Part shown: positions 57,098 to 64,000 of the stretch, in pieces
How the letters are laid out: each line of letters begins with the position of its first letter
Position numbering within the stretch: the first letter of the stretch is position 1
Source of the DNA: Bradyrhizobium sp. AT1
Lineage (GTDB): Bacteria > Pseudomonadota > Alphaproteobacteria > Rhizobiales > Xanthobacteraceae
DNA: 64,000 nucleotides
Reading direction: 5' to 3'
NCBI RefSeq assembly: GCF_001590795.1
Contig: NZ_JXDL01000001.1
Location: forward strand, 167,911 to 231,910
Position numbers and translations under genes: made by a program
The notes under the pieces: generated by a model
Told to the model about the DNA's origin: nothing
Database searches by the model: none
The model's input: only the letters and a program-made list of their open reading frames with translations

Positions 57098-57802
57098 ATG
57101 TCCGATCTCTCCTCCTTTCCCATCACCAAGCGCTGGCCGGCCAAGCATCCCGAGCTGCTTCAACTCTACTCCCTGCCGACGCCGAACGGCGTCAAGGTCT
57201 CGATCATGCTGGAGGAGATCGGACTTCCCTACGAAGTCCATCTCGTCGATTTCGGCAAGGACGACCAGAAGACGGCTGAATTCCTCTCGCTCAATCCGAA
57301 TGGCAAGATCCCCGCGATCCTCGATCCCAACGGTCCCGGCGGCAGGCCGCTGCCGCTGTTCGAGTCCGGCGCGATCCTGCAATACCTCGCCGAGAAAACC
57401 GGCAAGCTGCTGCCGCAGGATGCCGCGCGCCGTTACCAGACCATCCAGTGGGTGCATTTCCAGATGGGCGGCATTGGGCCGATGTTCGGCCAGGTCGGCT
57501 TCTTCCACAAATTCGCCGGCAAGGACTTTGAGGACAAGCGGCCGCGCGACCGCTACGTCGCCGAAGCCAAACGCCTGCTCGGCGTGATGGAGACGCATCT
57601 TTCCGGCCGGCAGTGGTTCATGGATGACGACTACACCATTGCCGACATCTCCATGCTCGGCTGGGTGCGCAATCTCATCGGCTTCTACGGTGCCGGCGAT
57701 CTCGTCGAGTTCACCCAGTTCAAATCGGTCGGCGCCTGGCTCGAACGGGGGCTTGCGCGTCCGGCGGTGCAGCGCGGGCTGAACATTCCGCAGCGGCCGT
57801 AA
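57098..57802 (+). CDS. glutathione S-transferase-like protein (YghU/YfcG type)
   Basis: A 234-residue GST: N-terminal thioredoxin fold (LQLYSLPTPNGVKVSIMLEE, SLNPNGKIPAILDP, PLFESGAILQYLAE, the ES motif for glutathione) and a helical C-terminal domain (TIADISMLGWVRNL, N-capping box). NGVKVS is typical of the YfcG/YghU group with disulfide-bond reductase activity. The ATG at 57098 was chosen; in-frame codons from 57032 overlap the DUF429 end. Confidence 0.9.
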   Translation: MSDLSSFPITKRWPAKHPELLQLYSLPTPNGVKVSIMLEEIGLPYEVHLVDFGKDDQKTAEFLSLNPNGKIPAILDPNGPGGRPLPLFESGAILQYLAEKTGKLLPQDAARRYQTIQWVHFQMGGIGPMFGQVGFFHKFAGKDFEDKRPRDRYVAEAKRLLGVMETHLSGRQWFMDDDYTIADISMLGWVRNLIGFYGAGDLVEFTQFKSVGAWLERGLARPAVQRGLNIPQRP

Positions 57803-57804
57803 GG

Positions 57805-58587
57805 CTAGCCCAACGCCTTGTAGGTCATGTAGAGCGCCATGAGCGAGACGAGGGCGATCATGGCCCGGCGGAGCGCCGAACGGCTGACGCCGTTGGCCAT
57901 GCGTGCGCCGAGGTCGGTGCCAACCCAGAGGCCGGCGAGAATGCCGATGATGGCCGGCCAGCCGACCATGAGTCCCTTGCTCCAGTAGATCCAGGCTGCC
58001 GGAAGGTTGGTCGGGATCACCGAGAAGACGAGGCTGACGAGTTGCGCCTGATGTTGTGGCACGCGAAGCCCGGCGGCGAGGCCGACGGTGATCGCAAGGC
58101 CGCCGCCGATGCCCATGAAGCCGGAGGAGAAGCCCGCAAGCGTGCCGATCAGGAGCAGGGGCAGCCAGTGAAGGTGATCGCGCTCGCCGGCTTCAAAGCT
58201 GCTGTCCTTGCGCTCGCGGCGCAGGATCAACAGCGCGATCAGCGCGACGAGATAGACGACGTAAGTCCACTGCAGAACCTGGTCGGAAACCGCTGCCGCG
58301 GCGTAACCGCCGCCGGCGCCGCCGACGAGAAAGCCGATGCCAATCCAGACGATCCACGGCAACGGGCTGCGATTGCCGCTCTGCCAGTAGCGGCGCGCGC
58401 CGGCGAGACCCGTCGGCGGAATTTGGGTGATCAGCGAGGTGCCCTGGGCGACGTGTTGCTCGGCCCCGAGCAGCAGCACGGAGAAGATCACGAGGCCGCC
58501 TCCGGGGCTCGTCCCCGTGAAGCCCGATGCCAGACCTGCGAGCAGACCGACACCGCCACCGGCGAGGAGTTCATGGAGCCAGGACAT
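57805..58587 (-). CDS. TauE/SafE family sulfite/organosulfur exporter
   Basis: A 260-residue membrane protein with about eight hydrophobic segments. Family segments: GLLAGLASGFTGTSPGGGL and, in the second half, GTLAGFSSGFMGIGGGLAIT, the repeated GxxxGxxxGxGGG element of TauE/SafE. Such proteins move sulfite, sulfoacetate or related anions across the inner membrane. It follows the TetR gene after 3 bases, and its stop lies 2 bases from the convergent GST stop. Confidence 0.9.
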   Translation of the reverse strand: MSWLHELLAGGGVGLLAGLASGFTGTSPGGGLVIFSVLLLGAEQHVAQGTSLITQIPPTGLAGARRYWQSGNRSPLPWIVWIGIGFLVGGAGGGYAAAAVSDQVLQWTYVVYLVALIALLILRRERKDSSFEAGERDHLHWLPLLLIGTLAGFSSGFMGIGGGLAITVGLAAGLRVPQHQAQLVSLVFSVIPTNLPAAWIYWSKGLMVGWPAIIGILAGLWVGTDLGARMANGVSRSALRRAMIALVSLMALYMTYKALG

Positions 58588-58590
58588 CGC

Positions 58591-59223
58591 TTACGTTCTG
58601 GCTCGCCGCTTGACTTCGGGCTTGGCCGTGCGAAAGCCGTCGATCACGCCGGCCACGGCCGTCATGCAGGCCTCGACGTCAAAATCCTCGCCCCAGCATT
58701 TTTGCAGCACAAAGCCCTGGAAGATCGCGATCAGCACGCGTGCGATCGCATCCGCCCCGAGGTCGCGGCGGATGAGACCGTCGTGCTGGCCGCGCTCGAC
58801 CAGCGCCACGATCAGAGCGCGCGGCATGTCGATGCCTTCGACCACGCTGGTGCGGACGCGGCGGTTGCGCAGGGCTTCGGCCCAGCCGTGGATGCCGACC
58901 CGGCGGCGGGCTTCGCCGGCAGGGTCGGTCAGCCATTGCGCGTAGACGCGGATCAGCGCGCGAAGTCCTTCGATCGGGTCGCCGGATCCTTGCGCGACCG
59001 AATTGAGCACGGCTTCGCGGCGATGCCGGTCGTCGGCGAGCGCCTCGATCAGATCGTCCTTGCTCTGGAAGTAGAGATAGACCGCGCCATGGCTCAAGCC
59101 CGATCGCTTCACGATGTCGGCCATGCCGGTCTGGTGAAAACCGTCGTCGGCGAAGCAGGCGAGGGCCGCCTCGAGGATTTGCTGCCGCCGGCCTTCGCGT
59201 TGCTTGTCGCTGATCTTGGGCAT
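58591..59223 (-). CDS. TetR family transcriptional regulator
   Basis: A 210-residue regulator starting MPKISDKQREGRRQQILEAA, with helix-turn-helix FADDGFHQTGMADIVKRSGL and SHGAVYLYFQSKDDLIEALA, then a C-terminal TetR_C ligand domain. The ATG at 59223 was chosen because longer readings run into the operator. It is first in a two-gene operon with the TauE/SafE exporter and probably represses it through the inverted repeats at 59250-59314. Confidence 0.9.
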   Translation of the reverse strand: MPKISDKQREGRRQQILEAALACFADDGFHQTGMADIVKRSGLSHGAVYLYFQSKDDLIEALADDRHRREAVLNSVAQGSGDPIEGLRALIRVYAQWLTDPAGEARRRVGIHGWAEALRNRRVRTSVVEGIDMPRALIVALVERGQHDGLIRRDLGADAIARVLIAIFQGFVLQKCWGEDFDVEACMTAVAGVIDGFRTAKPEVKRRART

Positions 59224-59249
59224 TCGGCCGTCCCTAAATAACTGACAAT

Positions 59250-59314
59250 CTGATCGTTTTGCCGTCGCCGGTGGCTGAACCGCAGGAAAGCTGATCAAAA
59301 TAAAAAACGATCAG
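59250..59314. promoter_or_regulatory. inverted CTGATCGTTTT elements (TetR operator)
   Basis: CTGATCGTTTT (59250-59260) recurs in inverted form as AAAACGATCAG (59304-59314), and each is flanked by TGAC-type repeats (ACTGACAAT; TCAGTCAGTCA). The TGACTGACTGA pattern is a common signature of TetR operators. Both lie upstream of the TetR start. Confidence 0.6.
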
Positions 59315-59449
59315 TCAGTCATTTATATTGCCATGGACGAGTTTGGTCAAGTCCGGACCGGGAGGGCCGGAAAGAAGTCCCAGGCAGAAGAGGATGATGG
59401 CGTCGCGAACGCCCCGACCGAGGCGGCGCTGCGGTCCTCGATCGCGCGG

Positions 59450-59821
59450 TTAGAACAGCCGTCCGCCGTTCGGCACCGGCTTGCTCGGCTGCACCAGCAC
59501 GACCTTGCCGTCGGCATCGGGGAAACCGAGCGTCAGCACCTCCGAGATAACAGGTCCGATCTGGCGCGGAGGGAAATTGACGACGGCCGCGACCTGTTGC
59601 CCCACCAACGTCTCCAGCGGATGGTTCTCGGTGATCTGGGCCGAGCTCTTGCGCACGCCGATTGCAGGTCCGAAGTCGATCCAAAGCCGGAACGCCGGCT
59701 TGCGCGCCTCGGGGAACGGCTTGGCATCGACGATGGTGCCGACGCGGATGTCGACCGCGAGGAAGCTGTTGAAGTCGATGGTCGGCGTAGCGGGGGCTGC
59801 GGGATCGTGCGTGACGTGCAT
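59450..59821 (-). CDS. CsaA-like tRNA-binding domain protein
   Basis: A 123-residue OB-fold protein: DFNSFLAVDIRVGTIVDAKP, RKPAFRLWIDFGPAIGVRKS, SAQITENHPLETLVGQQVAA, VNFPPRQIGPVISEVLTLGF. This is the EMAP/Arc1p-type tRNA-binding domain as a free-standing protein (CsaA), a homodimer that binds tRNA and has been described as a secretion chaperone. The start at 59821 gives the normal N-terminus (MHVTHDPAAPA). It is divergent from the ArsC/Spx-like gene. Confidence 0.88.
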   Translation of the reverse strand: MHVTHDPAAPATPTIDFNSFLAVDIRVGTIVDAKPFPEARKPAFRLWIDFGPAIGVRKSSAQITENHPLETLVGQQVAAVVNFPPRQIGPVISEVLTLGFPDADGKVVLVQPSKPVPNGGRLF

Positions 59822-59926
59822 GGGATGTCCGTTCGGCGAGTTGGCGTCGTTCGCAATATTGTCGCGCGAACCGGAGTTTCGTACAACGCCATGAACATCA
59901 CGACACGGCCATGCGCGGGGGACGTC

Positions 59927-60280
59927 TTGCCCAACATCATCTACGGCATCAAGAACTGCGACACCATGAAGAAGGCGCGCGCCTGGCTCGATGACCATGG
60001 CGTGCCTTATGCGTTTCACGACTACAAGGCGGCAGGCGTCGAAAAGGACAAGCTCAAGCAATGGAGCGACAAGGTCGGCTGGGAAACGCTGCTCAATCGC
60101 GCCGGGACGACGTTCAAGAAGCTGCCCGAGTCCGACAAGGAGGGCCTCTCCGAAAAGAAGGCGCTGGCCCTGATGCTAGCGCAACCATCGATGATCAAGC
60201 GGCCGGTGCTGGAAATCGGCGGCAAGCTGCTGGTCGGCTTCAAGCCGGACATCTATGCCAAGGAAGTCAAGAAGGGCTGA
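59927..60280 (+). CDS. ArsC/Spx family protein (YffB type)
   Basis: A 117-residue thioredoxin-fold protein: IIYGIKNCDTMKKARAWLDD with the single cysteine of the N-terminal motif, TTFKKLPESDKEGLSEKKAL and PSMIKRPVLEIGGKLLVGFK. YffB-like proteins bind glutathione. Homologues usually begin close to IYGIKNCDT, so TTG at 59927 behind GGGGGAC is preferred; an ATG at 59891 in the same frame would add 12 residues with no ribosome site. Confidence 0.88.
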   Translation: MPNIIYGIKNCDTMKKARAWLDDHGVPYAFHDYKAAGVEKDKLKQWSDKVGWETLLNRAGTTFKKLPESDKEGLSEKKALALMLAQPSMIKRPVLEIGGKLLVGFKPDIYAKEVKKG

Positions 60281-60283
60281 CTG

Positions 60284-60925
60284 CTAGTTCAGCTCGATAA
60301 TCTCGGTGGGGACGCCGGGCTGGTCCGCAAACTCGACCAATTCGGCCGTCGCGATGCGGCCGGGCGCCCGATGAAACAGCTCGCGGTCGATCACCGCGCG
60401 CAGCTTCGGACGCGGCAGCGCGTCATTTCCGCGCATCAGATTCTTGATCTCGAAACCGCCGTCCTCGCAGAAGGTCTTGACCGAGGCGATGACGTGACAG
60501 ACCTTGCCGTCGGTCTGGAAAGGCAGCAGCAGCCGTTCATAAGCGACGATGCGCCCGTAGATGTCGTCGACATCGGCAACGCTGTAGACGGGCAGGGCGC
60601 GCGCCACGCATTGGTGATAGATCGGCATCACGAAAGGCGCCAGGCGCGGCCCGAGATAATCGTCGAGCAGCACGCCCTTGCCGGTATGTCCATAGGCCCG
60701 CGAGATGCGCGTGTTTTCGCTCTGGATGGTGAGCCGCGGCACCGGCGTCGAAGCGTCCACCGTGTAATAGATGAGATCCGACAGCTCTTCCTCGAGCCGC
60801 GCAGGCTGATATTCCCAGACCGCCGGCGCAATCTGCTGGCGCGCGTAAAGTCGCAGCCACGTGTTCAGGAGATCACGTTGCCTGATCGACTTGACGACGG
60901 AAGGAGCGGCGCTTGCGAGATCCAA
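60284..60925 (-). CDS. PAS-domain protein (PAS_5 family)
   Basis: A 213-residue protein of the PAS_5 family frequent in rhizobia: RQRDLLNTWLRLYARQQIAP, ISRAYGHTGKGVLLDDYLGP, CVARALPVYSVADVDDIYGR, YERLLLPFQTDGKVCHVIAS. It lacks kinase or output domains, so it is a sensor or adaptor of unknown partner. The start is TTG at 60925 behind GGGGAA. It converges on the ArsC-like gene with a 3-base gap. Confidence 0.82.
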   Translation of the reverse strand: MDLASAAPSVVKSIRQRDLLNTWLRLYARQQIAPAVWEYQPARLEEELSDLIYYTVDASTPVPRLTIQSENTRISRAYGHTGKGVLLDDYLGPRLAPFVMPIYHQCVARALPVYSVADVDDIYGRIVAYERLLLPFQTDGKVCHVIASVKTFCEDGGFEIKNLMRGNDALPRPKLRAVIDRELFHRAPGRIATAELVEFADQPGVPTEIIELN

Positions 60926-61294
60926 GACAATATTCCCCGAACGTCAAAACCTGCGCATGATCTCCGGTACGGGAAAATTTTTGATGAAGGCTGGCGCGCC
61001 GGACGAAAGACCGTTAACGACGGCTTGACGAGCGGTGCTTTCGCGAACCGGGAGGCCGAGCAGGCGCGACATCAAACGTCTCCGACTAAGGGAGCATTTG
61101 TATCCCAGCCGGAGGCCTGATCTGCTCAGCTTTCCGCCTTGCCTAACCCCCGTCACCTCCGGCATATTCCGCGCCCGGAGGCGGCGTTCCGGATGGGCTC
61201 CAAGGAGTGGCTCCAAGGACTTGATCCAGGGCCTCCGGAAAGCCGAAGCAACAAGGATAGCGACGCAGCTAGCGCGTGGCAGGGGGAAATCTGT
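60926..61294. other. intergenic region before the liv-type ABC operon
   Basis: This gap separates the divergent PAS gene and the ABC transporter genes. No further gene, repeat or clear operator was recognised; it should hold the promoters of both units. Confidence 0.4.
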
Positions 61295-62042
61295 TTGGCC
61301 GATGAGTTCATTCTCGAAACGGAAGGCTTGACCAAGGAATTCGCGGGCTTCTTCGCCGTCCGCGACGTTGCGCTCAAGGTTCGCCGTGGGAGCATTCATG
61401 CGTTGATCGGCCCGAACGGGGCCGGCAAGACGACCTGCTTCAATCTTCTGACCAAGTTCCTCAAACCGTCCGCCGGAAAAATCCTCTACAAGGGGCAGGA
61501 CATTACCGCGATGGCGCCGGCCGACGTCGCGCGCCTGGGGCTTGTTCGTTCATTCCAGATTTCGGCGGTGTTTCCGCATCTCACCGCGCTGGAGAACGTC
61601 CGTGTCGCGCTTCAGCGCCAGCACGGCTCTTCGTTCGATTTCTGGCGCTCCAAGTCGGTGCTCAACCGCTTCAACGATCGCGCGCGGGACTTGTTGAACG
61701 ATGTCGGCCTCAACGAGTTCGCCAACACGCCCGCGGTCGAGATGCCCTATGGGCGCAAGCGCGCACTGGAGATCGCAACCACGCTCGCGCTCGACCCGGA
61801 GATGATGCTGCTGGACGAGCCGATGGCCGGCATGGGCCACGAGGACATCGACAAGATCGCGGCGCTGATCAAGCGTATCTCCGCGAAATATACCATTCTG
61901 ATGGTCGAGCATAATCTAAGCGTCGTGGCCAACCTCTCCGACATCATCACCGTGCTGACGCGCGGCCAGGTGCTCGCGCAAGGTCATTACAGCGAGCTCA
62001 CCAAGGACGAGCGCGTCAAGGAAGCTTACCTGGGAGCCGGTC

Positions 62043-62050
<8 letters not shown>
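61295..62050 (+). CDS. livG: branched-chain-type ABC transporter ATP-binding protein (LivG)
   Basis: A 251-residue ATPase: Walker A GPNGAGKTTC, signature region EMPYGRKRALEIA in the place of LSGGQ, Walker B MMLLDEPMAGMG and the switch histidine in MVEHNLSV. These are LivG features of the HAAT transporter family. The start is TTG at 61295 behind AGGGGGAA, giving the expected N-terminus MADEFILETEGLTKEFAG. It overlaps the LivF gene by 8 bases. Together with the binding protein at 62913 it forms an import system for an amino-acid-like or aromatic acid. Confidence 0.92.
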
Positions 62051-62801
<751 letters not shown>

Positions 62802-62802
62802 A

Positions 62803-62867
62803 GCATGATCCGGACCCGGAGGGCCGCGTTAGCGCAAAGCGTGTAGCGGTTCTCCGAAAGGATCATG
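62803..62867. repeat. RIME-like intergenic palindrome
   Basis: GCATGATCCGGA (62803-62814) and TCCGAAAGGATCATG (62853-62867) form the two arms of a dispersed rhizobial repeat (usual form GCATGATCCGGAAAA ... TTTTCCGAAAAGATCATGC). It lies inside the operon between livF and the binding-protein gene, where a stable RNA stem could set relative expression. Confidence 0.65.
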
Positions 62868-62912
62868 TTCGAGACGAAACTGCCAACGAGAAAATTCAAG
62901 AAGGAAAGTTGC

Positions 62913-64000
62913 ATGAAGACCAGGTCGATTGCGTCATTGCTGCTGACCACCGCGCTGACATTCGCTGCGGCGGGCGTCGCGTCCGCGCAGGACAAGACGG
63001 TCAAGATCGGCGCGCTGTCCGATCAGTCCGGCCTCTATGCGGACCTCGGCGGACCCGGCTCGACACTCGCCGCGCAGATGGCCGTCGAGGATTCCGGCCT
63101 TGCTGCGAAGGGTTGGAAGATCGACATCATCTCGGGCGATCATCAGAACAAGCCCGACATCGGCACCGCGATCGCGCGGCAATGGTTCGACGTCGACAAG
63201 GTCGACATCATCGTCGACGTGCCGAATTCCGGCGTGGCGCTCGCCGTCAACAACGTCATCAAGGAAAAGAACGGCGTTTACATCAATTCGGGCGCCGCGA
63301 CCTCGGACCTGACCAACGCGCAGTGCTCGCCGAACACCGTGCACTGGACCTACGACACCTACATGCTGGCCCATACCACCGGCCAGGCGCTGGTGAAGGC
63401 CGGCGGCGACACGTGGTTCTTCCTGACCGCGGACTACGCCTTCGGCGCCGCGCTCGAGCGCGATACCACCGCGGTCGTCACCGCCAACGGCGGCAAGGTG
63501 GTCGGCGGTGTCAAGCATCCCTTGAACACGCCCGACTTCTCGTCCTTCCTGCTCCAGGCGCAGTCGTCCAAGGCGAAGATCATCGGCCTCGCCAACGCCG
63601 GCGGCGACACCACCAATTCGATCAAGCAGGCGGCCGAGTTCGGCATCGGCAAGGGCGGGCAGAAGCTCGCCGCGCTCTTGCTCTTCCTCACCGACATCAA
63701 GGCGATCGGCCTCGAGACGGCGCAGGGCCTCAGCTTCACCGAGACGTTCTACTGGGACATGAACGACCAGACCCGGGCGTTCTCGAAGCGCTTCGCCGAC
63801 AAGATGAAGAACAACGCGCCGCCCACCATGGTGCAAGCCGGCGTCTATGCGGGCGTGCGTCACTACCTCAAGGCGCTCGAAGCTCTCGGCGGCAATCCCC
63901 ACGACGGCGTCAAGATCGTCGAGAAGATGAAGTCGATGCCGACGGAAGACGATCTGTTCGGCAAGGGCGAGATCCAGCCCAACGGCCGGACCATCCACAA
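62913..64000 (+). CDS. ABC transporter periplasmic substrate-binding protein, 5' part
   Basis: 362 codons are visible before the window ends. The signal peptide is MKTRSIASLLLTTALTFAAA, with cleavage near VASA-QDK, and the ATG follows AAGGAAAG. The mature part (VKIGALSDQSGLYADLGGPG, SGDHQNKPDIGTAIARQWFD, IVDVPNSGVALAVNN, SFTETFYWDMNDQTRAFSKR) is a close paralogue of the orphan protein at 26957. It belongs with LivG and LivF; the permease genes are presumably beyond the right edge. Related Rhodopseudomonas proteins bind aromatic acids, so the ligand need not be an amino acid. Confidence 0.92.
   Translation, partial: MKTRSIASLLLTTALTFAAAGVASAQDKTVKIGALSDQSGLYADLGGPGSTLAAQMAVEDSGLAAKGWKIDIISGDHQNKPDIGTAIARQWFDVDKVDIIVDVPNSGVALAVNNVIKEKNGVYINSGAATSDLTNAQCSPNTVHWTYDTYMLAHTTGQALVKAGGDTWFFLTADYAFGAALERDTTAVVTANGGKVVGGVKHPLNTPDFSSFLLQAQSSKAKIIGLANAGGDTTNSIKQAAEFGIGKGGQKLAALLLFLTDIKAIGLETAQGLSFTETFYWDMNDQTRAFSKRFADKMKNNAPPTMVQAGVYAGVRHYLKALEALGGNPHDGVKIVEKMKSMPTEDDLFGKGEIQPNGRTIH

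Noticed and set aside
59333..59926. Long plus-strand frame running into the ArsC/Spx-like gene
   Set aside because: The first 200 codons are antisense to the CsaA-like gene and lack similarity; the true protein starts near 59927.

Overview
The window is GC-rich DNA with the gene content and intergenic repeats of an alphaproteobacterium of the Bradyrhizobium/Rhodopseudomonas group. The evidence is many acyl-CoA catabolic genes, branched-chain-amino-acid-type ABC binding proteins, best-remembered relatives such as R. palustris BadH and BadI, GTG/TTG starts behind good ribosome sites, and RIME/REP-like palindromes between genes. No replication, transposase or phage genes were seen, so it reads as chromosome.

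Region 1 (1-31174) is a catabolic island for an unidentified carboxylic acid, probably alicyclic or terpenoid/steroid-like. It holds four single acyl-CoA dehydrogenases plus one fused double one, three crotonase-fold enzymes, a MaoC hydratase, a CitE-type lyase, a BKACE enzyme, a BadH-like dehydrogenase next to a BadI-like ring-opening hydrolase, three family III CoA-transferases, a thiolase/DUF35 pair of the retro-aldolase type, an alcohol dehydrogenase, a P450, a Rieske oxygenase with its reductase, an APH-like kinase and three periplasmic binding proteins without permease genes. The implied order is uptake, oxygenation, CoA activation, desaturation and hydration, ring opening, then C-C cleavage. 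GntR and MarR regulators lie inside it, and a repeated GTAC-N6-RTAC element lies in five of its promoter regions.

Region 2 (31.2-34.5 kb) is a small accessory patch: a secreted protein, two PIN-domain toxin-antitoxin pairs and a SUKH/SMI1 protein.

Region 3 (34.5-52.3 kb) holds general genes: two serine hydrolases, cupins, an SRPBCC-ArsR operon with a perfect operator palindrome, a CSC-motif permease with a thioredoxin-like partner, a peptide deformylase homologue lacking two metal ligands, a TetR/membrane-protein pair sharing one operator, LysR, quinone oxidoreductase, MFS, a MarR-GNAT fusion, acetolactate synthase, GNAT and an ECF sigma factor.

Region 4 (52.3-56.2 kb) is the most unusual part. 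On the minus strand a tandem array of four Y-RNA-like (YrlA-type) RNAs precedes a Ro60/TROVE protein gene and then rtcB. Each RNA has the same closing stem and internal loop, and the two best ones carry a circularly permuted tRNA mimic: T arm, then a closed acceptor hairpin, then D arm. A further structured small RNA with its own terminator lies just upstream.

Region 5 (56.3-64 kb) holds DUF429, a GST, a TauE/SafE exporter, TetR, a CsaA-like tRNA-binding protein, an ArsC/Spx-like protein, a PAS_5 protein and the start of a LivG-LivF-binding-protein operon that runs off the end.
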